Positions 1-13,690 of a DNA stretch of 64,000 bases are shown here, in pieces. The notes below the pieces were generated by a model. The model worked only from the letters and a program-made list of their open reading frames with translations. It did no database searches and was not told the origin of the DNA. The position numbers and the translations under genes were made by a program. Positions within the stretch are counted from its first letter, which is position 1. The number at the start of each line of letters is the position of its first letter. The DNA is from Cryptomeria japonica (taxonomy: Eukaryota > Streptophyta > Pinopsida > Cupressales > Cupressaceae). The stretch is from the NCBI RefSeq assembly GCF_030272615.1, contig NC_081409.1:238107832-238171831 (forward strand), in the 5' to 3' direction.

Positions 1-392
1 CCCAACAAAAAGTACTTGTCATGTTTTTTGTTTAACACAAATTACTTCTCTCTGTTTTTTTTGTCTCACGCCGATTTTTTTAGGGGAAGCATATCAGTGG
101 TGGTTATAGCTAACCTTGTGCAACCACAAATCCTAAACAGTAAATCGAATTTTGATGATTTTTTTGTTGTTGTCTCCATATGCAACTTAACTGCTTATAG
201 TTGGTGTTCTAACTTTTGGGTATTAACGATGCACGTTGTGGGATTCATTATGCACGAAGGGTAAAAAAGTGGTAATTTCAAAGTGTTGCTTGATACATGA
301 CCCTCATTGCACCAATAACGGTTTGGGAGACCACCAATTTTTTTTTAAAATATCCAGTTACAAAATTAAATAACACCCAATTCAAAATTAAA
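1..392. other. AT-rich sequence without a recognised gene
   Basis: No coding similarity, RNA gene or repeat was recognised here. Two short copies of a TAACACC-AATTCAAAATTAAA motif lie at its right edge, just outside the inverted-repeat arm. Confidence 0.5.
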
Positions 393-588
393 TAACACCT
401 AATGAACTAAGTGTTTAATCATATGGGGCCCCTCATCTTTTTCACTCTAATGTTAGGAGTGTGTGGCCATTTAATTTTTTGACCATCCTTTTATGTCCAC
501 CCTTATAGCTTGGCTAGCACACATTGCCAAATATTATTGAACCCTAAAAATATTTGTTTTCACGAGTTTTGGGGATTATTATTTTTCG
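393..588. repeat. Left arm of a long inverted repeat
   Basis: The segment reads outward from TAACACCTAAT and matches the reverse complement of 8891-9083 over most of its length. Shared blocks include the outer TAACACCTAA, TAAGTGTTTA, TTAGGAGTGTGTGGCC, CCTTTTATGTCCAC and an inner GATTAT. The arms are diverged and contain small indels. They could be terminal inverted repeats of an old DNA transposon or an inverted duplication. Confidence 0.7.
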
Positions 589-1089
589 CCCATTTCTTCC
601 CGCAATAGTCTTGCCAATGACCCTTGAAATCTTCACCACCTCCATTGGAAATCTTCACCATCTTTGCTCGAGTTACACCTTTGCATCCTTCCTCCTTGCA
701 ATTTGGATGCTTAATTGTGGTTTTCTGCTCCTTCGTACTTGCATTTTGCTTTGTTTTTCCATCACTCTCTATGGCATGGAGGGTTTCATTTCAATGATCT
801 CTCTCAGTTTATAATGTGAAAATCACTACACAAAATGCAAAAAATATATATTATTATCTACTTTTATTTGAAATGTCTTGACGAGTTTGACAATTACAGA
901 TCGTGTGTGCTATCCATGTGAAATATATGGTCAAATATATTCTTTCTCAGTATAATGTGAAAATCATTACACCTATTTTGTCAAATTCACATCAATTCAA
1001 TATGATTTCATGTAGGGTTTATATATACAAAGTCACAATCACAATATTTTCACTAGTTTCACCATTACACATCATGCATTCTAAAAGTT
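589..1089. other. Non-coding sequence inside the inverted-repeat block
   Basis: No gene seen. A piece around 980-1080 (CACCATTACACATCATGCATTC) is repeated in the same orientation near 8735-8760, so the two sides of the block share direct as well as inverted similarity. Confidence 0.5.
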
Positions 1090-1396
1090 TTTAATTATTT
1101 CATTATACTATGACATAATTATTTGTATAATTATGCTGTGAAATAATTATGTGTATGGCATCGATGGTTTCATTATATTGTTAAATAATTATCTGTATGG
1201 CATCGAGGATTTCATTATTTTGTGAAATAATTATCCGTATGTTATCGAGGGTTTCATTATACTATGAAATAATAATTTGTATGATATCAAGTTTTTCATT
1301 ATACTATTAAATAACTATATGTAAGGCATTGAGGGTTTAATTATAGTGTGAAATAATTATCTATATGGCATCAAGGGTTTCATTTAAATAATTTTT
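1090..1396. repeat. Degenerate minisatellite, unit about 42 bp
   Basis: About seven imperfect units, each containing AAATAATTAT, GTATGGCATCGAGG and TTTCATTATACT in that order. Each unit is partly palindromic because TTTCATTAT and ATAATTATTTCA face each other. The array resumes at about 1580-1710 after the CA microsatellite. Confidence 0.75.
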
Positions 1397-1438
1397 TTGA
1401 CTGATTTCAGTATATATAGAGAGAGATATATACATATG

Positions 1439-1442
<4 letters not shown>

Positions 1443-1506
<64 letters not shown>
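1443..1506. repeat. (AC)n microsatellite
   Basis: An uninterrupted run of about 32 AC dinucleotides, sitting inside the 42-bp minisatellite. Confidence 0.95.
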
Positions 1507-1509
<3 letters not shown>

Positions 1510-1579
1510 TAGGTATACAGGTTTATATATACATATGTATATGTATACATGCGTAAATATACATGTGTACATATACATA

Positions 1580-1710
1580 CAGTGAAACAATTATATGCAT
1601 GGCATCGACTGTTTCATTATACTATGAAATAATTATATGTATGGCATCAAGGGTTTAATTATATTATGAAATAATTATTTGTATGGCATTAAGGGTTTCA
1701 TTTAAATGAT
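1580..1710. repeat. Continuation of the 42-bp minisatellite
   Basis: About three more imperfect units with the same GGCATCRA-GGTTT-ATTATACTATGAAATAATTAT order as at 1090-1396. Confidence 0.7.
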
Positions 1711-1769
1711 TAATTTACTGATTTCATTATATATAGAGATATATACATATGTATACACATGTATGTATA

Positions 1770-2261
1770 TGTTGGTGTAATTATTTATTCATGTTGGATA
1801 TAATTACACTTTACTTAAGTTTACTTAGGTACATGCATAACATAGTAGTTTGCATATGAGACACTTAGGGAGATGTGCATACATTGGGAGTGTGTATGTA
1901 GGAGAATTTCCACCTTTTATGGTTTGAACTTGTTGTTACTTTATCATATCCACTTATTGTGGAGTGATAATTCCACCTTCGGTGGGTGATCCACCTCATG
2001 TGGAATATTTTACTATTTCTCATACCTACCCTTACCTACCCTTGCATCTCATTGAGCCACATGTCATCATTGTGTGCTCTCTTGTCTCTTAGCCCTGCCT
2101 TTATAAGCAGACTCATCTACATTGTATGTAATTTTTGATGATCTAGTTGATCACTATTTTCATCTTGATTAGAAACAGTTTACTCTTATCAATCTATTTT
2201 GTCTCTTTATTGTGTTATTCATTATGCCCTAGATCTTGGCCATTTTCAACAAATTCTCACA
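1770..2261 (+). repeat. 5' LTR of element A
   Basis: Begins TGTTGGTG and ends TTCTCACA, directly followed by the primer-binding site. It differs from the 3' LTR mainly by a short duplication of TACCCTTACC near 2028-2045 and scattered substitutions, which suggests a fairly recent insertion. Confidence 0.9.
2100..2107 (+). promoter_or_regulatory. TATA box in 5' LTR of A
   Basis: TTTATAAG within GCCT-TTATAAGCAG. The same position in the other LTRs of the family carries TATATAAG or TTTATAAG, which supports it as the LTR core promoter. Confidence 0.65.
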
Positions 2262-2279
2262 TGGTATCAAAGTCATTGG
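2262..2279 (+). other. Primer-binding site of element A
   Basis: TGGTATCAAAGTCATTGG follows the LTR end directly. TGGTATCAGAGC-type sites are the classic initiator Met-tRNA primer sites of plant copia elements. This copy has AAAG for AGAG. Confidence 0.85.
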
Positions 2280-2589
2280 GGATTCATTGATTAGTGTTTT
2301 TTGGAGATATTTTGGGGCTTTCTATTTTTGGATATGGGGAGTTACTCATTTTGGAGGCGTCATATGGCTATTTCAACCTCACCATTGCGTTTGGGAGACC
2401 GTTTACAAGAATTTTAAGTATAAATTCAACCTATTATGGGGAAGGTGCATTTTCAAGCTTTGGAGGAAAAATTTAGCCAATTTAGCTAGTGGTCCGGATT
2501 TTTAAAAAAATGTGAAATTTATTTTCAATTTTAATATATTGTATTTCGCAGTTTTTTTTAGTATCAAAAGTTTATTGTAAAAATCAAAT

Positions 2590-4258
<1,669 letters not shown>

Positions 4259-5260
4259 ATGGGTTCTCTTAAATTTCCACTTTTAACTCCACATAATTAG
4301 GCATCATGAAAGATTAAGGCATGGAGTAAACTAATGGAAAAAGGACTCATTCATTATGTAAATGAAACGATAACATCACTACCTAATCCTAAGGCTGATC
4401 CTAATGCTCAACTTGAATGGCTCGCTAAAAATTGTATGGCACTTGGAACATTGAGAAAGTATGTATCAGATGACCTCATTTTTTACATTGATAAGTGTAC
4501 TACAGTTAAAGAGGCTTGGGATATTTATAAGAAGTTGTATGGTCAAATTGATGAGATTAAGGGCTACAAGCTTGATAGTGAACTCACAACATTGGATCCC
4601 AAGGATTTTGATACAATCCAAGATTATGTCACAAAAGAAAAAGAGCTAAGAGAAAAACTTAAGGATTGTGGCGTTGACAAAAAGGATTCTCAATTGGTTT
4701 ACAACTTGTTGAACAAGCTTCCATCAGAGTATGCAGCCTTTGTCTCTAGCTTTCACACCCATCGGTTGGCTCAAGGTGCCTCCTACACTCCACCATCCTT
4801 TGATGCATTCATGAAGATGTTGATTCTTGAGAAATCTAAGTTGACCAACATGGGGATTCTTAAATCTTTAAAGTCACAAGCATTGGTGGCTAATAAAGGG
4901 AATCAAAGAAATCAAGGAAAATGCAAGAACCAAAAGCAACCTAAGCCTAAGAAAGATGGAGCACAATCCTCCTCTCCACAACAAGGTGATTCTACATCCT
5001 CGCCTATGAGGAAATCATATAAGGACAATCTTTTTTGTGCATATTGCAAGAAGTCAGGACATGATGAACAACGTTGTTATAAGAAGGATATTGATGAATT
5101 GAAACATCTTCTTGAGAAGAACAAAATCAGTTTGCCTTCTAGAATGTCTGCTTCAGCTTCTTCTTCCAAAGAAAATGATAAAGGAAAGGATCACTCTTTT
5201 GAGTCAAAAGGAAAGGGACAAGCTCTTTGTGCTATTACAAGATATGATTCAGGGATATGA
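4259..5260 (+). pseudogene. gag of element A (copia capsid and zinc knuckle), broken
   Basis: The natural start is the ATG at 4259 (MGSLKFPLLTPHN), matching the gag start of D at 57251. Two stops follow within about 20 codons, and the next long open stretch runs from 4334. The protein has the copia gag core (MEKGLIHYV, KADPNAQLEWL, GTLRKYVSDDL, AAFVSSFHTHRL), a lysine/glutamine-rich linker and one CX2CX4HX4C knuckle (CAYC-H-C). Gag packages element RNA in virus-like particles. The frame ends at a TGA where relatives have TGG, just before the protease motif. Confidence 0.9.
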
Positions 5261-6352
5261 CTTCTAGATTCAAGGGCTTCTCATCATATGGCATCTTCGC
5301 AGTCTATGTTATCTTCATTTGAGACTTGCCACATGCCACAAATTTTGATGGGCAATCATACATACATGGATGTGATTGTGAAATAATCTATTGTCGTTGG
5401 GGATAACTCCTTCAATGATGTGTTGTGTGTACCCCACTTGACAAACAATCTTCTTTTCATCTATCAAATCACACATGGGGCAACAAGGAAAACTGTGGAT
5501 TTCACACTTGATTCAGTTCTCATTAGAGACTTGGAGACTAGAGCTATCATTGGGACTGGGGTGGTTCATCCTGCATCTTGGTTATACTCTTTTTCACATT
5601 TTAGTCCTATTGATGAGGTTGATTCTTCACATTATGATTCAGATATTGAGGAGAACTTTGGGTACTTGAACTTGGGTGTTCTCACATGTGACCCCATTCT
5701 TGAGCCTCGCATATCATCTCCTCCTATTGATATCACATCACCTATTGCACCTTACGATGCATATTTTGTGACAATTTTGCCTTCTTGTTATTTAGTGCAG
5801 CAGGATATTCCTTGTCTTTCAGCTTCAGTTCATTGAGATGACTACTTGACAGACATTGCAGGTTTGTTTGTGGAGTCCTACATTGCAGATTTGGGAGACA
5901 TTATTGATGATATTCATCTTCTCTTTGATGAAGATGATCCTTCTTCGATTGTTGCGAGGGAACACTCTGACCCTCTTGTGCATTCTCTACATGATCATTC
6001 TTTAGTGGTTGACATGATTGTGGATTCTTATGTACAACACTTGGAGGAGGTCTCTTTATGCTTAGAGGAGACATGTGAGTCTTTGGATATTGTTCACCAT
6101 TCATCTCCACTAGATATTGAAGTTCCTTTTTCAACAGTGTGGAGCCGTTCACCACCTTTGGAGGGGGTATCTTTCAACATCAACATGGGGGCACTTGGGC
6201 AATTTTTAGAGACTCTATTCATCATGAGTTTTTTTCCTACCTCTTCCCTTCATGATTGGGGAGACTTCATGGGTACACCTTTGGTTTTGTTTCTTCCCAA
6301 GGGGAAGAAGATTGTTCGACATTCATGGAGCGGTTTCTTCATTCAACTTTGA
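5261..6352 (+). pseudogene. Protease-like segment and X domain of element A, broken
   Basis: Continues the gag frame with DSRASHHMASS (a DSGA-type aspartic protease motif with Gly changed to Arg), then VLCVPHLTNNL and YQITHGATRKTV, which align with the segment before integrase in element B. From about 5585 the frame departs from normal copia order and encodes the acidic X domain (GYLNLGVLTCDP, ADLGDIIDDIHLLFDEDDPSS, SFFPTSSLHDWGDFM). A TAA near 5384 and a TGA at 5834-5836 (TGG in D) interrupt it. No integrase or reverse transcriptase motif is present. The function of X is unknown. Confidence 0.8.
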
Positions 6353-6674
6353 GCTTCTACCATTGGTGCAGATTTTGCATTGAGGGGGGCTACTTGGTCT
6401 CTCTTCTTCTCTCATATGAGGGGGACTTTTTCCTCACATGGGGTTTTGTCCTTCTCATACTTCTTTGAGAGTTCCTTTGTATATAGTTTCCATCTCTCTT
6501 TTGGGGGAGGGTTTTTTTCCCATTGGGTTTTTCTCTCTTTCCTCGCTTTATGGGAGATTGCATTTGCATTTGTACATGGGTACCTAACATGGACTCATAG
6601 ACGAGACCCATCTTGTTTTTCTTAGTTGCATTGTAGACTTAAGTTCATTCCCATAAGTTCCACTTAAGGGGGGG
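6353..6674 (+). other. 3' untranslated block and polypurine tract of A
   Basis: Shared by A, B, C and D, and weakly by F: GGGGGACTTTTTCCTC, a TCTCTCTTTTGGGGG stretch, GAGAGATTGCATT, ACATGGGTACCTA, then CACTTAAGGGGGGG at 6661-6674. The last stretch primes plus-strand synthesis next to the 3' LTR. The preceding 300 bases are non-coding but well kept. Confidence 0.75.
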
Positions 6675-7157
6675 AGTTGGTGTAATTATTTATTCATGTT
6701 GGATATAATTACACTTTACTTAAGTTTACTTAGGTACATGCATAACATAGTAGTTTGCATATGAGACACTTAGGGAGATGTGCATACATTGGGAGTGTGT
6801 ATGTAGGAGAATTTCTACCTTTTATGGTGTGATTTTCTTGTTACTTTATCATATCCACTTATTGTGGAGTGATAATTCCACCTTCAGTGGGTGATCCACT
6901 TCATGTGGAATATTTTACTATTTCTCATACCTACCCTTGCATCTCATTGAGCCACATGCCATCATTGTGTGCTCTCTTGTCGCTTATCCTTGCCTTTATA
7001 AGTAGGCTCATCTATATTGTATGTAATTTTTGATGATCCAGTTGATCACTGTTTTCATCTTGATTAGAATACAATTTATTCTTATCAATCTATTTTGTCT
7101 CTCTATTGTGCTATTCAGTGTGCCCTAGATATTGGATATTTTCAACAAATTCTCACA
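6675..7157 (+). repeat. 3' LTR of element A
   Basis: Nearly identical to 1770-2261. The first base is A rather than T (AGTTGG for TGTTGG), a single change at the terminus. Ends TTCTCACA, and a (GT)n run follows. A TATA box (TTTATAAG) is at 6995-7002. Confidence 0.9.
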
Positions 7158-8340
7158 GTATGTGTGTGTGTGTGTGTGTAAAGTGGAAAAATTGAACCCT
7201 AGTGACTCCCCACCTAGGAGGGAGAAAAGAAGTCACCATGATGGTTTTTCACTTGGAGGAATTTTACATTCAAAAGAGGGGCTTGAATCCACTAGATCCA
7301 AATAAAAGAGACACAAGGATGCGAATTCCAAGTGGATCGCAAGGGGTTGAAGTGTGATTTTCCCTCTTTTGTAAATAGGTAAGTCGACTTGTTGAGTATG
7401 TGGAAAAGATAGAGAAAATGAGTGAAACAAGGATCTTCCGGTTCAAGATCGCTTTGTAACTTCAGATATGAGCTAATTAGACTGATACGGATCTACCCTG
7501 CTAATTTGGAGAAAATTCGTTGGGACCATGGCGAAAGTGTACATGGTCCTCCAAAAAATCCGCGAAACGAAAAGGGTTTTTTCGCCTCTGTAAATGGAGT
7601 TCAAATCTGAAAATACAGTTGCGCACCTGCAACCTACACACAGAAAAGAAGGGAAGAAGGGTTGTGGATAGGGGTTTTCCTTAGTCAAACCCCGGTGGAG
7701 GAATCAACCTTGAAAGAAAGTAATTGCAAATGTTGGAATGCAAATAATGGAATTGTATACCTTGTAGATCTGCAATTTGTTGATGATGATTGCTTTGTTT
7801 CTTGAATGTAATCATAAGTGTCATATGAAATTGCGTGTAACATGACAAAACCCTAACACACACACATACTTTCAAGTAAAAGTTGTAATGTTGCTCCAAT
7901 GTATGAATGAAAAAGACTTGAATGCTTGATTGCTCAATGGCAATAGTGAAGGCCTCCTCTTGAATTTCACTTGTTGTGTATTTTATGTATATCCTCCTTA
8001 TGTGCAAATGAGAAAACCATCTCCCTTTTATATAGGCCTAGAGGATTAATTTTCATTCACTGAAGCCCGACAAAGAGGAGTGCAAACCCCAAAGGTCAAA
8101 TTATGCATTGGGAACCAGGCAAACCTGACATAGGGCCACCCTAAGAGGTGCTGACAGGGGTGGCACGCCCCTTTCATGCCCTATTTTAGGGAACATAAAG
8201 GGTTTAAGGCTGAAACAAAGCCTAGAAAAGGAGGGTTTCAATGGTGAAAATGTAGGAAAAAGGGTCTTGGTTAAGAAGGAAGATGTCGTCGCCAAGGTGA
8301 GGACTTTAAATGTGGTTAAAATTGCCAGGGTTGCAATTTT
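7158..8340. other. Intergenic sequence, possible remnant of another LTR
   Basis: Starts with a short (GT)n run. On the minus strand GGCCTATATAAAAGGGAG near 8025-8042 looks like a TATA box, as in an LTR, but I found no matching second copy. No protein-coding similarity seen. Confidence 0.35.
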
Positions 8341-8351
8341 ATGAGACTACA

Positions 8352-8400
8352 GTATGTATGTATGTATGTATGTATGTATGTATGTATGTATGTATGTATA
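8352..8400. repeat. (GTAT)n microsatellite
   Basis: About 12 GTAT units, continuing into degenerate TATGTA/ACATAC repeats to about 8500. Confidence 0.95.
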
Positions 8401-8890
8401 TGTGTATATGTACATGTACATGTATATGTATATGTATATGTATAAATGTGTACATATACATATGCATACATATGTGTACATATGCATACACTTAGGTGTA
8501 TACTCATGACCCGTTGTATGTTATATTGCAGTAATGAGTCTTTCACACCATTCATGTTTATGTTTATGTTTATGTTATTGATAAACATGTTTATGCTTCA
8601 ATGACATGTAATGCTAGTTATGCATCAACTCCATCAACTATTGCTACTTGCATAAACAGTAAATTGTCACAATGTCAAACATGTATACTTCAATGACATG
8701 ATATGTATAAGTTATTGTCACAATATTTTGACCAGTTTCACCATTACACATCATGCATTCTCTCCACTTATCTTGTCAATTTTACATCACTGTATAGATG
8801 TCATGTAGGGCTTCATTATACTGTGAAGTAAAACCCAAGCTTACTTTAATTGATTTGTATATATTTGTCTTACATTGTGAAGATATATAT

Positions 8891-9083
8891 ATAATCCTCA
8901 AAACTAGCAAAAAGAGATGTTTTTAGGGATCAATTACACCCAACAATGTGCTCACCAAGCTATGTACATGGTCAATTGTGGACATAAAAGGGCGGTCAGA
9001 AAATTAAATGGCCACACACTCCTAATATTAAAGTGAAAAATGTGAGTGGGCTCATATGAATAAACACTTAGAATTAGGTGTTA
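8891..9083. repeat. Right arm of the long inverted repeat
   Basis: Reverse complement of 393-588. The outer end is TTAGGTGTTA, directly followed by a TA-rich microsatellite. Confidence 0.7.
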
Positions 9084-9150
9084 TATATATATACATATAT
9101 ATATATATATACACACACATATATATATACATATATATATATACATATAC

Positions 9151-9197
<47 letters not shown>

Positions 9198-9329
9198 CAT
9201 ATATACATATATATGTATGTATATATATATATATATATGTATGTATATATATATATATACATACATATATATATATATGTGTATGTATATATATATATAT
9301 ACATACATATATATATATATATATGTATG

Positions 9330-9362
<33 letters not shown>

Positions 9363-9419
9363 ATACATATATATATATATACATATATATATCTATACAT
9401 ATATATATATACATATATG

Positions 9420-9450
<31 letters not shown>

Positions 9451-9590
9451 GTATGTATGTATGTATATATACATATATATATATACATGTATGTATATAT
9501 ACATATATGTATACATGTATGTATATATACATATATGTATACATATATTGTTGTATATATACATATATGTATACATATACTCATGATACA
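9084..9590. repeat. Compound TA/TATG/CATA/GT microsatellite
   Basis: About 500 bp of alternating purine-pyrimidine dinucleotides with a (GT)n core near 9339-9362. It is open in several frames on both strands only because it lacks stop-codon words, so those frames are not genes. Confidence 0.95.
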
Positions 9591-9599
9591 TTGTATGTT

Positions 9600-11449
9600 A
9601 CATTGTAGTCCTAAGCCTTCTAGACCATGCATGTTGTGTTTTTGTTATTGACAAACATGTTATACTGGTTATTAACAAACATGTTTATGCTTCAATGACA
9701 TGTAATGTTGGTTATACTATTTATGCATGAACTATGTCTACTATTGCTACCTTCACAAACAATAAATTATGTAAGGCTCCCCAAAAAATTAAAAAATAAA
9801 TATAAAGTTGAATTCATTCAAGGCATTGTAGAAATCAAACATAAGTGGGAATCACATTATGAAATTATCAATCATTTCCCACATATATGTAGTTGTAAAA
9901 TTGAATTAATTGAAGTCATCATAGAAATCTGACATAAATTGCAGATGCAAGTATGAAATGATAGATTGTATCCCACATATATATTCAAATTTCAAAATCA
10001 ACTACCACAAATCAATGTATATATTTTTCAACCTTTTGGTCAATCCATTTTGTCTTTTAGTGGATCTACCTTTTCCATATTTTCAGCTCTCAATTGTCCA
10101 AAATTATTTAGCTTTGTTTTAGTAGTTTCATAACCAAATTGGTGATTCCATATTATCATTAGACAAGTACATTTTATTCAATTTCAGTCGCTATCTACCA
10201 CCAATAGTACTATCCCTAATTCAAAGAATAGAATCTCAATTCAATGAATACACTATCTTTTCGTGGATGTGTTTTCCTTTATATTTTTTTGAACAAAATT
10301 TGTCTAACTCTATTTTAATAATAGTATCAGCAATTTCGATAAATCCAACCTATGATCAACAAATCTATTCTCCATGTACAAAAAGTAAAGAGATGATTTC
10401 TAGGTGCAAATGAAAGATACTGTTCCCCTAAGTCTAAAGCAACAAACAAATATTTGTTTGCATCATTTCCAACCAAAATGCCTAATTTTTATCACTATTA
10501 ACCATAAACCTAGCCAAAGCACCACTCTGTTAGAAAAGTGCACAATTAAATGCATCAAATCCACACTCAAACCATTTAGAATTCAACCTCGAAAATTTAA
10601 TTGAGATTGTAAATCCTAATCAAATCACCTATCATAATGAATTATTGAGAACTTTTCCTATCTCAAGTTTATAATCCATTATTCAAACAATTTCAGTTGA
10701 GCTGAAGGTATAGTTTGCATCAACATCTCATAGTGTCTGAGAAATTTTCCTATCTAAAGAGGGTAAATACATCCTAATGAACGTAAATATTTGATCTTGA
10801 CCATGATTAAGACGATACAATCAACTACCCATTTGACAATCATACCATTAACTTAGTTGTGTCCTTGTGTTTAGGGGACATCCAATCAAACTAATTTTAT
10901 CCAATTGATCATATCTACAAAAGTCACACCCATCTTTGTCACTTGTTCACATACAAAGAAGGAAATGGAGAAACACACAACTTAGACGACAATAATGTCA
11001 AGATACAATAATTATTATTACCCTAATCTAGGGGAGACATCCACAAAAATAACTCCTCAAAAATAATCCACTAATTAATAATCATGACACAACTTAAGTT
11101 CTCCCCTTAGTTTCAATATTTCATGAATAATACCAAGAATAATAGCCTTATTAATGGAGTTATATAATATAGGAAAGATGTCATTCTATAAGAACCCATT
11201 AATCTAGGTGTCAAACTACCTTCTAACTTTGATATATGTCTAAATTAGGAGGCACTGCAAGACAAAAGTCTTTGGATCTTGTGTTTGAAACTCACAGGTA
11301 ATCTATTTTTACAGGTTCAAGCATCTCTTGATATCAATAGTCCTAAGAGTGGTTCCAACAAAGAATCTATTGAGCGTATTGGAATCCCTCTTGAGAACTC
11401 ACATAGCTTTACCATTTCATCCACTCATTCCATTTCCACTCCACTTCCA
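9600..11449. other. AT-rich intergenic sequence
   Basis: No RNA gene or clear coding sequence seen. The stretch 11310-11449 is somewhat coding-like on the plus strand after a TTTTTACAG acceptor-like site, but I could not identify a protein. Confidence 0.45.
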
Positions 11450-12428
11450 AACTTGGATCAACAAATGCTTGCCCTTTTCCCTTAGACTGTGAGGAAGTGG
11501 AAGGAGATGAATCCTTCTTTGTGTAGGCGGATGGCAAGTTGATGTTGTTTTTCTTGAGAAGATTGGTTAACTCATCAACTTGCTTTGCGTGGCATCAATG
11601 CTCATCATGACCATACTTCTTGCAATATGCACAAGTTGGTTTATCCTTCTTAGGTGGTGTCCCCTTCTTGGAAGAGGATGAAAAATCGCCTTGTGATGGA
11701 GAGGATGATTGTCCTTTTTCCTGGTGTGGCTTAGACTTAGATTTCTTCTTCTTCTTGTTGGAATCTTTGCCTTGACTTCCTTGATTCCCTTGATTAGCCA
11801 CCGAAGCCTTGGACTTTGAAGACTTGAGAAACCCCATGTTCAACAACTTAGATTGTTCCAATATCAACATTTCTGTGAAAGCATCAAATGAAGGCATAAC
11901 ATAAGAACTCCCCACTGTCAAACGATGAGTTTGGAAGCTAGATACAAATGCTGCATATTCTGGTGCAAGCTTATCCAACAAGTTGAATATCAATTGAGCA
12001 TCCTTTTTGTCAATTCCACAATCCTTAAGCTTTGCTCTTAGCTCATTTGCTTTGGTGACATAATCTTGGATTGTATCAAAACTCTTGGGATATAAGTTGG
12101 TGAGCTCATTGTCAATCTGATAGCCTCTGATTTCATCAACTAGTCCATACAATTTCTGAAACATATCCCAAGCCTCCTTGATTGTTTTACACTTCTCAAT
12201 GTGAAAAATGAGGTCATCTGATACATACTTGCGTAAGGTTCCAAGAGCCATGCAATTCTTTGTGAGCCATTCTAATTGAGCAATTGGATCAGCCTTAGGA
12301 TTAGGTGGTGTTGTTATTGTTCCATCTATGTAGTGTGTGAGACCCTTTTCCATTAGTTTACTCCATACTTTAATTTTCCATGATGCATAATTATGTGGAG
12401 TTAAAGGTGGAAATTTATTAGGACTCAT
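11450..12428 (-). pseudogene. gag of element B on the minus strand, broken
   Basis: Starts at the ATG at 12426-12428 (MSPNKFPPLTPHNYASWKI) and is open for 277 codons through the copia gag core (KADPIAQLEWL, GTLRKYVSDDL) and the knuckle start CAYCKKYGHDEH. There a TGA replaces the Arg codon of HRC. Downstream the frame continues recognisably (VDELTNLLKKNN, STSSQSKGKGQAF) to about 11450, then homology stops. The linker resembles the gag fragment at 54675 more than the gag of A or D, so it belongs to a second gag subfamily. It points away from the pol of B. Confidence 0.85.
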
Positions 12429-13690
12429 TGCAACAAAAATGGAAAGAGCACAAAGAGAGGCACAATCACATAAGACACCCCCCCAAATTCACTCAATCAA
12501 AGAACCCCCCCCAAATGTGATGATTTTGGCACTTTATAAGTAGTGCGTATACAATGGGCCACTTGCAAAAAATGGCAAAGTGGACTTCTGATTTACAATT
12601 TTACAACTGTCTCAATAAGGCCAAAAGAGTCTCAAACTAATAATGCAAGAGATCTAACTAAGATCCAAGCAATTTACAAGTACCTAATAGGCCAAATAAG
12701 ACCAATATCTGAAAGTACAATTTCCACTCAAAATCTCTGAAATCTGATCATAGATTATGAAAGTAGACGAAAAAATAAGCACTTTAAAAAAAAACGGCAC
12801 CTGAAAAGGAAGTTGTATGAGCTCAAACGAGGCCTTTGAAGTTGCAGAATTGAGGATTGGACAGGTACAGCTGAGAGAATCCGAAAATTCCGAAAAACCT
12901 ATGCACCAAAATCAGAAAATAACCACACCACTGCGAAGATCACGAAATTTTAGCCCATTTCAAAAAAAATTACACCAAAAAAGGAGCAAAAATGAGCAAG
13001 ATATGGCCTTTCAAAGTTGGACTGCAAAACTGAAAAGCCCAATGGAGAGGGGTCAAAATTTTTTCAAAAAAGTGTTGATGTGGTGCTGACATCAGCAAGT
13101 CACTATGTTAAATTTGACGGCCGTATGACCGTCGCAAAAACTTTGCCTCCCTGCTGACTGGGCGTCCGTATTGTACAGACTGTTGACTGTGCAGATGACT
13201 ATGTAGTACAGATGATGATGTGGCACTGCACGAACAGACTGCATGGCACGGTGACTTGTCGTACGGACGACTGTTTGAGAGCCACGTGGCGGGGTCCTGG
13301 AAGCCAACTGGGCTCCTGCGTGGCGGTCAGGGTCGACTGGGCGGCGTCGGAGGTCTTTGGCCGACGGCGGCGCTAAGTAGACGGGCGCGACGGGTCGGGA
13401 ATCGAGGCGGCTGGCGAGAGGGAGCTGCGATCGCCGGAGGAGACACAGCAATGGCCGGCGGGAGCGAGCACAACGACGACGGGTACAACCTAGGTACGTG
13501 GATCTGCAGCGGTGGCACGGTGTTCGGAGAACTCGACAGGTACGGGTGGCACCTACAACACCTGCGACACGCAGGTATGAGGTACGGGGGGGTCTGCAGA
13601 CCCCCAAACAAAAAACCCTTTTTTTTTTTTGATTTTTTGATTTTTCAAAAAAAAAAAATTGAAATTTTTTTTTTTTTTTTTAAATTTCGA
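12429..13690 (-). other. Leader of element B on the minus strand
   Basis: Reading from 13690 down: an A/T homopolymer tract (13610-13690), a perfect palindrome at 13588-13605, a GC-rich block (about 13210-13580), then the AT-rich part leading to the gag ATG. The order matches the leaders of A and D, although LTR and primer site are missing. The long plus-strand frame entering from 13220 runs antisense through this leader and is not the real pol start. Confidence 0.65.
13588..13605. repeat. Perfect 18-bp palindrome in the B leader
   Basis: GGGGG-TCTGCAGA-CCCCC, perfectly self-complementary. A holds a comparable G-run/C-run stem (GGGGGG-TTTATT-CACCCCC) at the same leader position. Confidence 0.8.

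Noticed and set aside
9052-9651. Several open frames of 95-179 codons on both strands (Tyr/Ile-rich)
   Set aside because: They are translations of TA/TATG/GT microsatellite, open in many frames at once, with no protein-like composition.
13092-13607. 171-codon Arg/Cys/Pro-rich minus frame
   Set aside because: It lies in the GC-rich leader of B. High GC lowers stop frequency, and no related frame is kept in A or D.
13220-13680. N-terminal part of the 495-codon plus frame before pol of B
   Set aside because: It is antisense to the B leader and runs through a homopolymer tract. The true pol similarity starts at about 13691.
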